Part shown: piece by piece, positions 1 through 8,444 of the stretch | Layout of the letters: each line of letters starts with the position of its first letter | How positions within the stretch are numbered: position 1 is the stretch's first letter | NCBI GenBank assembly: GCA_964435115.1 | Contig: CAYSYM010000008.1 | Coordinates: 22,932 to 86,931, forward strand | Source of the DNA: CAYSYM01 sp964435115 | GTDB taxonomy: Bacteria; Chloroflexota; UBA6077; CF-72 | Direction of reading: 5' to 3' | Length of the DNA: 64,000 bases | Translations under genes and position numbers: made by a program | The notes under the pieces: generated by a model | What the model saw: the letters and a program-made list of their open reading frames with translations, nothing else | Databases searched by the model: none | What the model was told of the DNA's origin: nothing

Positions 1-392
1 CGGTGCTCCTGAATGGCAGGCCTGTCAACAGCTGCCTGGTGATGGCAGCAAAGGCGGAGGGCGCGCACGTGCTGACAGTCGAGGGGCTTGCGCGGGCTGA
101 CGGCCTGCACGCCGTGCAGCAGGCGTTCGTTGACCACGGGGCGCTGCAGTGCGGGTACTGCATTCCGGGGTTCCTCGTCATGGCCAAGGCCTTCCTGGAC
201 GAACATCCACGCCCGAGGCGCGGCGAGATCCGGGAAGCCCTCTCCGGCAACCTCTGCCGTTGCACCGGGTACCAGAAGATCATCGACGCCGTCCTGGACG
301 CGGCCGAGCGCCTGGCGGAACGCCCCGACGAACAGGCGGTCCCGACACTGACCGGAGGGAGGGGGGAGGCAACGCCACGGACTGCGCGCTGA
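1..392 (+). CDS. Molybdenum hydroxylase 2Fe-2S subunit (xanthine/CO dehydrogenase small subunit type), 5' truncated
   Basis: The C-terminal ~130 residues of the iron-sulfur subunit of a xanthine dehydrogenase/CO dehydrogenase-family enzyme; the start lies before the window. Visible are the end of the plant-ferredoxin-like domain (VLLNGRPVNSCL) and the second [2Fe-2S] helical domain with CGYCIPG (about residues 50-56) and CRCTGY (about 85-90), the four-Cys pattern of this family. In the family this subunit passes electrons from the molybdenum centre to FAD. The FAD subunit of the same enzyme class lies at 5097-5966, separated by a five-gene ABC importer; the Mo-binding large subunit is not in the window and may lie upstream. 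The C-terminal tail after ERLAERP is low complexity. Substrate cannot be told from this subunit. Confidence 0.93.
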   Translation, partial: VLLNGRPVNSCLVMAAKAEGAHVLTVEGLARADGLHAVQQAFVDHGALQCGYCIPGFLVMAKAFLDEHPRPRRGEIREALSGNLCRCTGYQKIIDAVLDAAERLAERPDEQAVPTLTGGRGEATPRTAR

Positions 393-461
393 TGGGGGGC
401 ACGCCTGGCCCTTCCCACAGCGTCCACCAGACTTGGATCGCTGAGAGGAGAACGGGGGACG

Positions 462-1718
462 ATGCAAACGAAGGAACATTGGCGACCCGGGGCCATTCGC
501 GCTGTGGCCCCATTGCTCCTGTTGTCGCTGGTGGTGGCGTGTACGCCGAGCGCGCCGGCCGCAGCACCGGCGGCGAAGAGCGCCGAGCCGGTCAAGGTGG
601 GGGTGATCCTCCCGCTCACCGGTGCGCAGAGCGCGTTCGGCACGGTCATGAGGAACGGCTTTACGCTCGCGCTCGAGGAGGTCAACGTGCAAGGAGTGCT
701 CGGTGGCCGCAAGATCGAGCTCGTGATTGAGGACAGCACGTCCCAGGCCGAGGTTGGCAAGTCGGCCGCGGAGAAGCTGATCCAGCGGGACAAGGTCCCT
801 GTCCTGATCGGCGAGTACGCCAGCAGCACTACCTTCCCGATCCTCGCCGCCGCCGAGCAGAACAAGACGCCCATCGTGGTCGAAACGTCTTCGGCCGACA
901 ACCTGACCCAGCAGGGCTACCGGTACACCTTCAGGATCGCCGCCCCGGCCTACGCGAACGCTGCGACGGCAGCCGACTACCTGGAGCAGGTCGGCAAGGC
1001 CAAGTCGGTCGCGATCGCCTATGAGAATGGCCTGTTTGGCACCAGCACCGCCGAGGCCACCAAGGCAGCGCTCGAGCAGCGCGGGATCCGGGTGCTCGCC
1101 TTTGAGAGCTACGACGCCACGGCCGTGGACCTGAAGCCGATGGTGACGAAGCTGAAGGCCACCAACGCGGACGCTGCGTTCCTGGTGTCGTACCTGCTCG
1201 ACGCGCAGCTCATCATGCGCCAGGCGCGCGAGCTCGACTGGAACCCTCCGGTCTTCCTGGGTGGCTCCGCTGGCTTCAGCGTCGAGGACTTTGTCAAGGG
1301 TCTAGGCACTACCGCCGAGTACGTGGCGTCCATCACGTGGTGGGCCCCCGATGTGAAGTACCCAGGCGCGGCGGAGTTCGCGCAGAAGTACACCCAGCGC
1401 TTCGGGCAAGCGCCGGACTACCAGTCGGCCGAGCCGTACGTGGCGCTCAAGGTAGTCGCCGATGCGATCAATCGCGCGGCGGACGCAGACCGCGAGAAGA
1501 TCCGCGCAGCCCTTGAGCAGACAGACATGAAGGAGACGATGTTCGGCCCGATCAAGTTTGAGACCTTTGAGGTTGGGGGGAAGACGTACACGAATCAGAA
1601 CAAGCACCCGCTGTTCGTGCGCCAGGTGCAGGACGGCAAGTTCGTGACCGTCTTCCCGGATGAGCTCGCGGCCGGGAAGTCGAAGCTCCCCACGCCGCCC
1701 TGGACGCGGCGAGGCTAG
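462..1718 (+). CDS. LIV-type ABC transporter substrate-binding lipoprotein
   Basis: A periplasmic-binding-type lipoprotein (418 aa) of the branched-chain amino acid/amide (LivJ/LivK, Peripla_BP_6) family. The N-terminus has a hydrophobic signal ending in the lipobox LVVAC (Cys about residue 27), then an Ala/Pro linker and VKVGVILPLTGAQSAFG, the usual first strand of the family. ATG start is preceded by a purine-rich AGAGGAGA stretch. It opens the five-gene importer 462-5094. Family members bind amino acids, amides, urea or aromatic acids, so the name Liv does not fix the ligand; flanking hydroxylase and amidohydrolase genes suggest a nitrogen-containing ring or amide. A perfect palindrome lies just after the stop. 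Confidence 0.93.
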   Translation: MQTKEHWRPGAIRAVAPLLLLSLVVACTPSAPAAAPAAKSAEPVKVGVILPLTGAQSAFGTVMRNGFTLALEEVNVQGVLGGRKIELVIEDSTSQAEVGKSAAEKLIQRDKVPVLIGEYASSTTFPILAAAEQNKTPIVVETSSADNLTQQGYRYTFRIAAPAYANAATAADYLEQVGKAKSVAIAYENGLFGTSTAEATKAALEQRGIRVLAFESYDATAVDLKPMVTKLKATNADAAFLVSYLLDAQLIMRQARELDWNPPVFLGGSAGFSVEDFVKGLGTTAEYVASITWWAPDVKYPGAAEFAQKYTQRFGQAPDYQSAEPYVALKVVADAINRAADADREKIRAALEQTDMKETMFGPIKFETFEVGGKTYTNQNKHPLFVRQVQDGKFVTVFPDELAAGKSKLPTPPWTRRG

Positions 1719-1734
1719 CTGATCGAGGGGCGAT

Positions 1735-1764
1735 GCCGCTGCTGCCCCGCGGGGCAGCAGCGGC
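1735..1764 (+). terminator. Perfect 30-nt palindrome between binding-protein and permease genes
   Basis: Left arm 1735-1748 (GCCGCTGCTGCCCC) and right arm 1751-1764 are exact reverse complements, giving a very stable GC-rich hairpin 17 nt after the SBP stop and 20 nt before the permease start. There is no T-tract. In transporter operons such hairpins often reduce read-through or protect the upstream mRNA, so the binding protein is made in excess; that role is inferred here. Confidence 0.7.
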
Positions 1765-1783
1765 CCCCTAGCAGAGGCAGAAC

Positions 1784-2665
1784 GTGCTCACCGCGGCAGA
1801 TATCGCCCAGGCAATCGTGAGTGGACTGTTACTTGGCACCGTCTACGGGCTCATCGGCATCGGTCTGGCCATTATCTTTGGCGTCATGGACGTCGTGAAC
1901 TTCGCCCATGGGGAGATGGTCATGGTCGGGATGTACGTAGCGGTGGTTGCGTTCACGCAGCTGGGGGTCGACCCGTTCCTCTCGGTGGTGCTCTCCGCTC
2001 CGCTGCTCTTCCTGCTCGGCGTCTTCGTGCAGCACCTACTCGTCCGACCGACCGTGGGCACACGGCGCGCAGACTCTGCGCAGACGCTCGTCACGGTCGG
2101 GCTGGGGCTGATGCTGGCGAACCTGGCGCTGCTGATCTTCTCCGCCAACTTCTACACCATTCAGACCCCCTACGCCCGGGAGGTGCTCCGTGTTGCCGGC
2201 ATCTCGCTGAGCTGGACACTCCTGGGCTCATTCGTGGTCACGGCGCTCCTGACAGGTGCCTTCTACCTCTTCTTCCTCAGGACCGATGTCGGCAAGTCCA
2301 TGCGGGCGACGGCCCTCAACCGGGAGGCGGCGCTACTCATGGGCATCAACGTTGACCGCATGTCTGCACTCGCCTTCGGCATGGGCGCTGCGCTCGCCGG
2401 CGCGGCGGGGTCGCTGCTCGCGCCCATCTACTATGTGTTCCCGTACGTCGGTGGCCTCTTCACGCTCCGCGCCTTCGCCGTTGTGATTCTGGGCGGCATG
2501 CGGAGCGTCAGCGGCGCCATCTTCGGCGGCCTCGTCCTGGGTGTGGGGGAGGCCCTCGGGACCATCTTCGTCGGAACGGGGTGGAAGGACGCGATCGCCT
2601 TCGGCCTCCTGATCCTGGTGCTGATGCTCCGCCCGCGAGGGCTGTTCGGGAGAGCAGCTACCTGA
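1784..2665 (+). CDS. LIV-type ABC transporter permease (LivH family)
   Basis: Inner-membrane permease, 293 aa with about eight hydrophobic segments. Typical LivH features are visible: GLLLGTVYGLIGIGLAIIFG near the N-terminus, VNFAHGEMVMVGMY, and the cytoplasmic coupling segment RATALNREAALLMGINVDR (about residues 178-196) followed by the Gly/Ala-rich FGMGAALAGAAGSLLAP. GTG start at 1784 with AGAGGCAGAA upstream. It pairs with the LivM-type permease starting 3 nt after its stop. Length and topology are normal for the family. Confidence 0.94.
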   Translation: MLTAADIAQAIVSGLLLGTVYGLIGIGLAIIFGVMDVVNFAHGEMVMVGMYVAVVAFTQLGVDPFLSVVLSAPLLFLLGVFVQHLLVRPTVGTRRADSAQTLVTVGLGLMLANLALLIFSANFYTIQTPYAREVLRVAGISLSWTLLGSFVVTALLTGAFYLFFLRTDVGKSMRATALNREAALLMGINVDRMSALAFGMGAALAGAAGSLLAPIYYVFPYVGGLFTLRAFAVVILGGMRSVSGAIFGGLVLGVGEALGTIFVGTGWKDAIAFGLLILVLMLRPRGLFGRAAT

Positions 2666-2668
2666 TCC

Positions 2669-3673
2669 ATGGACGCCACCACTGTCGCGAGCGGCGAGGC
2701 CAGCCGGCCACGCTCGAGGGATCGCGTCTGGCCCTCTCGCTTCTCCCTGCTCCTCGCGCCCCTCGCCCTCCTTGCGGTCCTCCCGCCGCTGGTCGTCGAT
2801 ACGTACTACCTGCAGCTCTTGCAGCTCATTCTAATCTTCATGCTCCTGGGGCAGAGCATCCAGATTCTCACCGGCTTTACCGGCTACCTCTCCCTCGGGC
2901 ACGCGGCGTTCTTCGGTGTGGGAGCTTACACGTCGTCGCTGCTGTCGATGAAGGCGGGCCTCCCGCCCCTCGTCGGTCTCGTGCCAGCGGGCGTCATGGC
3001 GGCGCTGGCTGCGCTGGGCCTCGGGGCCATCGCGTTCCGCCTGCGGGGGCCGTACTTCGTCATCACCCTGCTCGCGCTCGCCGAGGTCTCCAGGCTCGTC
3101 GTGCTCAACTGGCAGTCCCTGACGAACGGCGCCCTCGGGGTGATCATCAAGTCTCAGTTCGACTCGGACCTGCCGTACTACTACGTCTCCCTCGTGGTGG
3201 TCGCCGCATCGGTCTACCTCACCGCGCGCATCGCACGTTCCAAACTCGGCCTCTACCTAGTTGCCATTTGCGAGGACGAAGACACGGCCGAGGCGTCCGG
3301 CATCGACACGACTCGCTACAAGGTAATCGCGCTCCTGATCAGTGCCTTTCTTGCCGGGCTCGCCGGCAGCCTCTTCGCCACGTCCCTCCGGTACATCGAG
3401 CCGAACGTGGTCTTCTCGATCGCGAACATCTCCATCCCGGCCGTGTTGGTCGCCATGCTAGGCGGGCTCGGGACCGTGTGGGGAGCTGTTCTCGGGGCGG
3501 CCATTCTCGTGACCATGTCGGAGTTCCTCCGCACGACCATCGGCCAGGCGCAGCAGCTCGCCTACGGGCTGCTCCTGATTCTGGTGACACTCTTCCTCCC
3601 AGCGGGGGTGCTTGGGGGGCTCACCCTGCGACGCCGGCGAAGCCGGGTGCGCCAGCAGAAGGCCAGGGCCTGA
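2669..3673 (+). CDS. LIV-type ABC transporter permease (LivM family)
   Basis: Second permease of the importer, 334 aa. It has an N-terminal polar stretch, then multiple membrane segments with the LivM landmarks QSIQILTGFTGYLSLGHAAF, LRLRGPYFVITLLALAEV and the coupling segment around EDEDTAEASGIDTTRYKV (about residues 201-218), ending in LFLPAGVLGG. The LivM family carries six or more TM helices and forms the pore with LivH. ATG start at 2669, 3 nt after the livH-type stop. The C-terminal RRRRSRVRQQKARA tail is strongly basic, consistent with a cytoplasmic end. Confidence 0.94.
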   Translation: MDATTVASGEASRPRSRDRVWPSRFSLLLAPLALLAVLPPLVVDTYYLQLLQLILIFMLLGQSIQILTGFTGYLSLGHAAFFGVGAYTSSLLSMKAGLPPLVGLVPAGVMAALAALGLGAIAFRLRGPYFVITLLALAEVSRLVVLNWQSLTNGALGVIIKSQFDSDLPYYYVSLVVVAASVYLTARIARSKLGLYLVAICEDEDTAEASGIDTTRYKVIALLISAFLAGLAGSLFATSLRYIEPNVVFSIANISIPAVLVAMLGGLGTVWGAVLGAAILVTMSEFLRTTIGQAQQLAYGLLLILVTLFLPAGVLGGLTLRRRRSRVRQQKARA

Positions 3674-3677
3674 ACCC

Positions 3678-4403
3678 GTGCCGCTCCTCGCCGCGCGCGG
3701 TATCCGGATGCAGTTTGGCGGCCTCGCGGCCCTCAAGGACGTGAACATCGAGGTCGAAGAGGGGGAGATCCTCGGGTTGATCGGGCCGAACGGGGCGGGC
3801 AAGACGACGCTCTTCCACATCCTTGCCGGGTATCACCGGCCGACGGCCGGCACCATCACGTTCCTCGGCCGAGAGATCGGCGGTACCAAGCCGAGCCACC
3901 GGGTGAAGCTCGGCCTCGCCCGGACGTTCCAGGTGGCGCGCCCGCTCCCGAATCTCACCGTCCTCGACAATGTCACGATCGGCGCCCTGGCGCGGACGAA
4001 CGACCTCGAGACGGCGCGTGCGCGGGCCCACGAGGTGCTCGAGTTCGCCGCGCTGGCGCAGCGCTCGAACTACCCGGCGGGCGGGCTGACACTCGCCGAC
4101 CGCAAGCGCCTGGAAGTGTGTCGTGCCCTGGCGACCGTCCCGAAGCTGCTGCTGCTGGACGAGGTGTTCGCCGGTCTGAACGTGGCGGAGACGATGCAGG
4201 GCATCGAGCTGGTCCGCAAGATCCAGGCAACCGGCGTCACCCTCGTCGTGGTGGAGCACGTCATGCGCGTCATCATGTCGCTCTCAGACCGGATCGCGGT
4301 CCTGCACCACGGCGAGAAGATCGCGGAAGGTCCACCCGCCGAGGTGGCGCAATCGGAGCATGTCCTCTCCGCGTACCTGGGACCCCGCTATGCTCGAGCT
4401 TAG
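3678..4403 (+). CDS. LIV-type ABC transporter ATP-binding protein (LivG family)
   Basis: Cytoplasmic ATPase of the importer, 241 aa from the GTG at 3678, 4 nt after the livM-type stop; an upstream in-frame start at 3612 would overlap the permease heavily and adds no family-like sequence. Walker A GPNGAGKTT (about residues 36-44), Q-loop around ARTFQVARPLPN, the LivG-type degenerate signature LTLADRKRLEV, Walker B LLLLDEVFAGLN and the His-switch VEHVM are all present. Members of this family work as a heterodimer with LivF (next gene, overlapping by 14 nt). Confidence 0.94.
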   Translation: MPLLAARGIRMQFGGLAALKDVNIEVEEGEILGLIGPNGAGKTTLFHILAGYHRPTAGTITFLGREIGGTKPSHRVKLGLARTFQVARPLPNLTVLDNVTIGALARTNDLETARARAHEVLEFAALAQRSNYPAGGLTLADRKRLEVCRALATVPKLLLLDEVFAGLNVAETMQGIELVRKIQATGVTLVVVEHVMRVIMSLSDRIAVLHHGEKIAEGPPAEVAQSEHVLSAYLGPRYARA

Positions 4404-5094
4404 GGCCGTCGAGGCGGCCTACGGCGACCTACAGGTGCTCCGGGGCATCTCGATGCGCGTCGCCGCCGGCAGTATTACGGCGCTGATCGGCAGCAACGGC
4501 GCCGGGAAGACCTCGACGCTGAAGACAATCTCAAACGTCCTACCCCTCATCCACGGCTCGATCGAACTGGACGGACAACCCACGACCGGTATCGCGGCTC
4601 ACCAGCTCGCGCGCCTCGGCATCGCCCACGTGCCTGAAGGACGCCTGCTGTTCCGTGAGATGACGGTCCTCGAGAACCTCGAGCTGGGCAGTCTTGCGCC
4701 GGAGGCGAAGAAGCGGCGCAGATCGACCCTCGACTACGTGCTGGGCCTCTTCCCGCGGCTGGCCGAGCGTCGCATGCAACTCGCCGGCACGCTCTCAGGC
4801 GGGGAGCAGCAGATGCTCGCGATCGGCCGTGGATTGATGTCGCGTCCGAAGTTGCTCACGCTGGACGAGCCCAGCCTCGGGCTGGCGCCGCTCATCAGCG
4901 AGCAGATCCTGGAGACCATCCAGCAGATCCGGCACGACGGCACCACCATCCTCCTGGTCGAGCAGGACGTGCAGGTAGCGCTCGACATCTCCGATTACGC
5001 CTACGTCCTCGAGCAAGGGCGCATTGTGACCCAGGGACCGGCCAAGGAGCTCGCCGTCGACGCTGCCATCAAGCAGGCGTACATGGGGATCTGA
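4390..5094 (+). CDS. LIV-type ABC transporter ATP-binding protein (LivF family)
   Basis: Second ATPase, 234 aa from ATG 4390 (MLELRAVEAAYG), the usual LivF beginning; a longer frame from 4360 is possible but would lengthen the overlap with livG. Walker A GSNGAGKT (about residues 35-42), canonical signature LSGGEQQMLAIGRGL, Walker B KLLTLDEPSLGLAP and switch VEQDV. Ends QAYMGI, the usual LivF C-terminus. It completes the importer; the next gene starts 2 nt after its stop, so the hydroxylase FAD subunit is probably on the same mRNA. Confidence 0.95.
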   Translation: MLELRAVEAAYGDLQVLRGISMRVAAGSITALIGSNGAGKTSTLKTISNVLPLIHGSIELDGQPTTGIAAHQLARLGIAHVPEGRLLFREMTVLENLELGSLAPEAKKRRRSTLDYVLGLFPRLAERRMQLAGTLSGGEQQMLAIGRGLMSRPKLLTLDEPSLGLAPLISEQILETIQQIRHDGTTILLVEQDVQVALDISDYAYVLEQGRIVTQGPAKELAVDAAIKQAYMGI

Positions 5095-5096
5095 GC

Positions 5097-5966
5097 GTGC
5101 TGACGGTGACCCAGTACCATCGCCCGAGCTCTCTCTCGGAGGCCGTGCGGATCCTCGCCGGAGCGGGACCTGCGGCCCGGCCCATCGCGGGCGGGACTGA
5201 TCTCGTCATTCAGATGCAGGCGGGTCGGCACACGCCTGCGGCGCTGGTCGACCTGGCGCTGGTACCGGGCCTCGATGAGATTCGCCTGGAGGACGGCCGG
5301 CTCTCGATCGGCGCCACAGTCACCCACACCGCGCTGCGCACCTCGCCTCTCGTCCAGCGATTGTGTCCGCTGCTGGCCGAGGTGGCCCACCAGGCGGGCT
5401 CGATCCAGATCCAGAACGCGGGGACGATTGGCGGGAACCTCGCCAACGCCTCGCCCGCAGCGGACCCGGCCCTGGGGTTGCTGGCGCTGCGGGCGTCGGT
5501 ACGCCTCTACGGGATCGACGGCGAGCGGGAGCTGCCGCTCGAGGCGTTATTCCGGGGTCCGGGCCAGACGGCGCTCCGCCCGGCGGAGCTGATCACGGCC
5601 GTCCTCATTCCGGAGCGCTGGCTGCGCCAGCCCGCTGCCTTCCTGAAGATCGGACGCCGTCGAGCGCACCCGATCGCCGTGGTCGCCGTCGCCACAGCGC
5701 TCGTGCTCGACGGAGCAGGGCGGTGCGACGAGGCCTCGATTGCCCTGGGCGCCGTGGCTCCGACGCCGGTGCGCGCCACCCATGCCGAACAGGCCCTCAA
5801 TGGCCGCGCCCTAGACGCGGCCGTGATCGCGGCAGCGGCGCGCGTCGCTGCCCGCGAGAGCCGCCCCATCGATGATGTCCGTGCCTCAGTGTCCTACCGC
5901 CGCGAGATGGTGGAGGTGCTGGCGCGGCGCGTTCTCCACGCTGCGATCGGGCGGGTCCGGCAGTGA
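5097..5966 (+). CDS. Molybdenum hydroxylase FAD-binding subunit (xanthine/CO dehydrogenase medium subunit type)
   Basis: 289 aa, GTG start directly after livF. The FAD-binding PCMH-like fold is shown by ARPIAGGTDLVIQMQAG (about residues 28-44) and GTIGGNLANASPAADP (about 109-124), the two flavin/pyrophosphate motifs of the CoxM/XdhB family, with the C-terminal CO_deh_flav_C region ending RREMVEVLARRVL. It accepts electrons from the 2Fe-2S subunit, presumably the truncated one at the window start. The two subunit genes are split by a complete ABC importer, which is unusual, and argues that import and hydroxylation share a substrate. The stop overlaps the next start by 4 nt (GTGA). Confidence 0.93.
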   Translation: MLTVTQYHRPSSLSEAVRILAGAGPAARPIAGGTDLVIQMQAGRHTPAALVDLALVPGLDEIRLEDGRLSIGATVTHTALRTSPLVQRLCPLLAEVAHQAGSIQIQNAGTIGGNLANASPAADPALGLLALRASVRLYGIDGERELPLEALFRGPGQTALRPAELITAVLIPERWLRQPAAFLKIGRRRAHPIAVVAVATALVLDGAGRCDEASIALGAVAPTPVRATHAEQALNGRALDAAVIAAAARVAARESRPIDDVRASVSYRREMVEVLARRVLHAAIGRVRQ

Positions 5967-7435
5967 GGCTACGTATCGAGGGCGGGCGACTCCTGCGCGA
6001 GCGCCCGGGCGGGCTGGCCTTCGAACTCGGCGATGTGGTCGTCACCGATGAGCGCATCTCGCATGTTGGTGAGGGCTCGTGGCTGCGCCCGATCCCAGTG
6101 GACCGGGTCATCGACGCCGCCAACTGCCTCGTGCTCCCGGGGCTCGTCGACGCACACACGCACTCGTACGGAAACCTGGCGCGCGGCGAAGTCGACGGGC
6201 TCCCCCTCGAACCGTGGTTTCCGTACGCCCAGGCGTCGGCGCTCGGGCGCACCGAGCGCGAGGCCTACGTGAGCGCCTTGCTGGGCTGCATCGAGTTGAT
6301 CCGCTCCGGCACCACGGCTCTCCTCGACCACCTCGGTGGGAATCTCCCCACACTCGAGGCGGCGGCACAGGCGTACCTGCATGCCGGGATGCGTGTGGCA
6401 CTCGCACCCATGATTGCGGACCGTCGATCCTACGAAACCCTCCCACTCACACCCGAGGAGTTGCCGGGAGAGATGCGGCAGGCCCTTAATGCGCAACCGG
6501 TGCTCTCACCCGCCCAGCTCGTCGCCGACATGCGGACGCTGTTCCACCGCTGGCATGGGCGGGCCGGCCGCATCTCGATCTTCGTCGGCCCTTCAGGTGC
6601 GCAGCGGTGCAGTGATGAGCTCCTCACCGCCTGCCGCGATCTGGCGGAAGAGTATGACACCGGCCTCCACACCCACCTGCTCGAGACGCGGGTCCAGCGG
6701 ATCATGGCTGACCGGCTCTACGGAACGTCCATGGTGGCGCACCTGGATCAGCTTGGACTGCTCTCACCACGCTTCTCGGGCGCTCACAGCGTGTGGATCG
6801 ACGACCAGGACGCGGCGCGCCTGGCAGCGCGGGGTGCGAACGTCGTCCATAACCCGCTCGGCAACCTGGTGCTCGGGAGCGGTGTCGCGCCGCTGCCGTC
6901 CTTGCTGGCGGCCGGGGTGGACGTGGCGCTCGGGACGGACGCGCCGAACTGCGGCTGTCACCAGAACATGCTTGAGAACGCGCGGCTCGCCGCGACCCTG
7001 CACCGTGTGTCGACCCCAGAGCTGAGTCGCTGGCCCCGCCCCCATCAAGCGCTGCGGATGGCTACCGTGGGCGGCGCGCGTGTCCTCCAGATGAGCCAGC
7101 GCCTTGGCCGGGTGGAGGTTGGGTGGCTCGCCGATCTCGTCGTGGTCGATGCGCGGGCTCCAGCCTACGTCCCCGCTCACGACCTGGTGGCGCAGCTCGT
7201 CTACGGTGAAACGGGACGCGGGGTCCGAACCGTCCTGGTTGGCGGACGGGTGGTGCTCGATGAGGGCACCATCGCCACGTTCGACGAGCGGGCCATCCTC
7301 CGAGAGGCGCAGGAGCTCCTGCCCGCGCTGCACGAGCGGAACCGCGGGCTGTACGACCTGGCAGGGCGGCAGAAGCCGCTGCTCCTGGACGTCTGGAACC
7401 TGGCGGCCGACGATCGGCGCCAGGTCGCTCGGTGA
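5963..7435 (+). CDS. Amidohydrolase (chlorohydrolase/cytosine-guanine deaminase-like superfamily)
   Basis: 490 aa, GTG start overlapping the FAD-subunit stop. It belongs to the metal-dependent amidohydrolase superfamily in the TrzA/AtzB/SsnA/guanine deaminase branch: LPGLVDAHTHSYGNLARG (His-x-His metal ligands, about residues 53-70), a conserved His in GLHTHLLETRVQR (about 235), a further His in GAHSVWIDD, and the metal Asp in ALGTDAPNCGC (about 320-330). The C-terminal RLGRVEVGWLADLVVVD strand is typical of the composite beta-domain. Family members hydrolyse C-N or C-Cl bonds on triazines, pyrimidines or purines. With the hydroxylase and importer next door a purine/pyrimidine-like ring is a reasonable guess, not more. 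Confidence 0.88.
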   Translation: MRLRIEGGRLLRERPGGLAFELGDVVVTDERISHVGEGSWLRPIPVDRVIDAANCLVLPGLVDAHTHSYGNLARGEVDGLPLEPWFPYAQASALGRTEREAYVSALLGCIELIRSGTTALLDHLGGNLPTLEAAAQAYLHAGMRVALAPMIADRRSYETLPLTPEELPGEMRQALNAQPVLSPAQLVADMRTLFHRWHGRAGRISIFVGPSGAQRCSDELLTACRDLAEEYDTGLHTHLLETRVQRIMADRLYGTSMVAHLDQLGLLSPRFSGAHSVWIDDQDAARLAARGANVVHNPLGNLVLGSGVAPLPSLLAAGVDVALGTDAPNCGCHQNMLENARLAATLHRVSTPELSRWPRPHQALRMATVGGARVLQMSQRLGRVEVGWLADLVVVDARAPAYVPAHDLVAQLVYGETGRGVRTVLVGGRVVLDEGTIATFDERAILREAQELLPALHERNRGLYDLAGRQKPLLLDVWNLAADDRRQVAR

Positions 7436-7442
7436 GGTAAGC

Positions 7443-8444
7443 GTGCAGCGCCCGGGGGTCTTTGGGCTGTCGCTCCCAAACCGCGCTGTCCTCTTCGGCG
7501 CCATTACCGTCGACCAGATGTTGGGGATGGCGGAGCTGGCGGAGGCGAGCGGCGTCTTCAGCTCAGTGTGGGTCGGCGACAGCATCCTGGCCAAGCCGCG
7601 GCTCGAAGCCGTGGCGCTCCTGGCCACCCTGGCGGGCCGCACGCGGAGCATGCTGTTGGGCACGGCCTGTATGGCCAGCTTCCCGCTCCGCCAGCCGCTG
7701 CTCCTCGCCCAGCAGTGGGCGAGCCTCGACGTGATCTCCGGAGGTCGCACGATCCTGGTGCCCTGCATCGGCAGCCGAACACCAGGCGCCGGTGGCGCGT
7801 TCGACGTCGAGTATGCCGCACTGGGCATCGAGCCCTCGTCACGCATGGACCGCCTGGAGGAGGGGATCTCGATCTTGCGCCAGGTGTGGACCGAGGACCA
7901 TGTCACCCACGCCGGCAAGCACTATGCGTTCGAAGACGTGACCCTGGAGCCAAAGCCGCTCCAGGAACCGCACCCTCCAATCTGGATCGCCTCCAGTCCC
8001 AGCCTGGCGTCGAAGCCACACCTGGTGGAGCGAGCGTTCCGGCGGGTCGCGCGGCTGGGAGACGGCTGGATGGCGGACATCGCCGCCCCCGAGCAGTTCC
8101 GCGCCTGGCGGCAACGGATCGCCATGTATGCCCAGGAGGAGGGTCGCGACCCGGCTGACCTCCATACCGCTGTCCACCACATGGTCAACATCAACGACGA
8201 CCCGAATGCCGCCTACGATGAGGCGAAACAGTTCCTGGACACCTACTACACCACGAATACCACGCCTGAACGGATGCGCTCCTGGGTGAGCCACGGACGG
8301 CCCGACGATGTGGCGCAGAAGCTCTCGGCCTACCGCGCCGCGGGTGCAAACACCATGATTCTGCGCTTCGCGTCATGGGACCCCATCACCCAGATCGAAC
8401 GGGCGATCCGAGAAGTCCTTCCGCGGGTGAAGACCGACTTATGA
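7443..8444 (+). CDS. LLM-class (luciferase-like) flavin-dependent oxidoreductase
   Basis: 333 aa from GTG 7443 (8 nt after the amidohydrolase stop); an upstream frame to 7104 runs inside the amidohydrolase gene and is not needed. Bacterial luciferase-like TIM barrel: FGLSLPNRAVLFG at the N-terminus, SVWVGDSILAKPRLEAVALLA (about residues 40-60), SRMDRLEEGISILRQVW (about 137-153) and PPIWIASSP, characteristic of F420- or FMN-dependent LLM enzymes. Such enzymes carry out monooxygenation or hydride transfer; in the RutA subgroup they open pyrimidine rings, but I see no feature that assigns it to RutA. ATGA overlap with the following M20-like gene indicates translational coupling. Confidence 0.9.
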   Translation: MQRPGVFGLSLPNRAVLFGAITVDQMLGMAELAEASGVFSSVWVGDSILAKPRLEAVALLATLAGRTRSMLLGTACMASFPLRQPLLLAQQWASLDVISGGRTILVPCIGSRTPGAGGAFDVEYAALGIEPSSRMDRLEEGISILRQVWTEDHVTHAGKHYAFEDVTLEPKPLQEPHPPIWIASSPSLASKPHLVERAFRRVARLGDGWMADIAAPEQFRAWRQRIAMYAQEEGRDPADLHTAVHHMVNINDDPNAAYDEAKQFLDTYYTTNTTPERMRSWVSHGRPDDVAQKLSAYRAAGANTMILRFASWDPITQIERAIREVLPRVKTDL

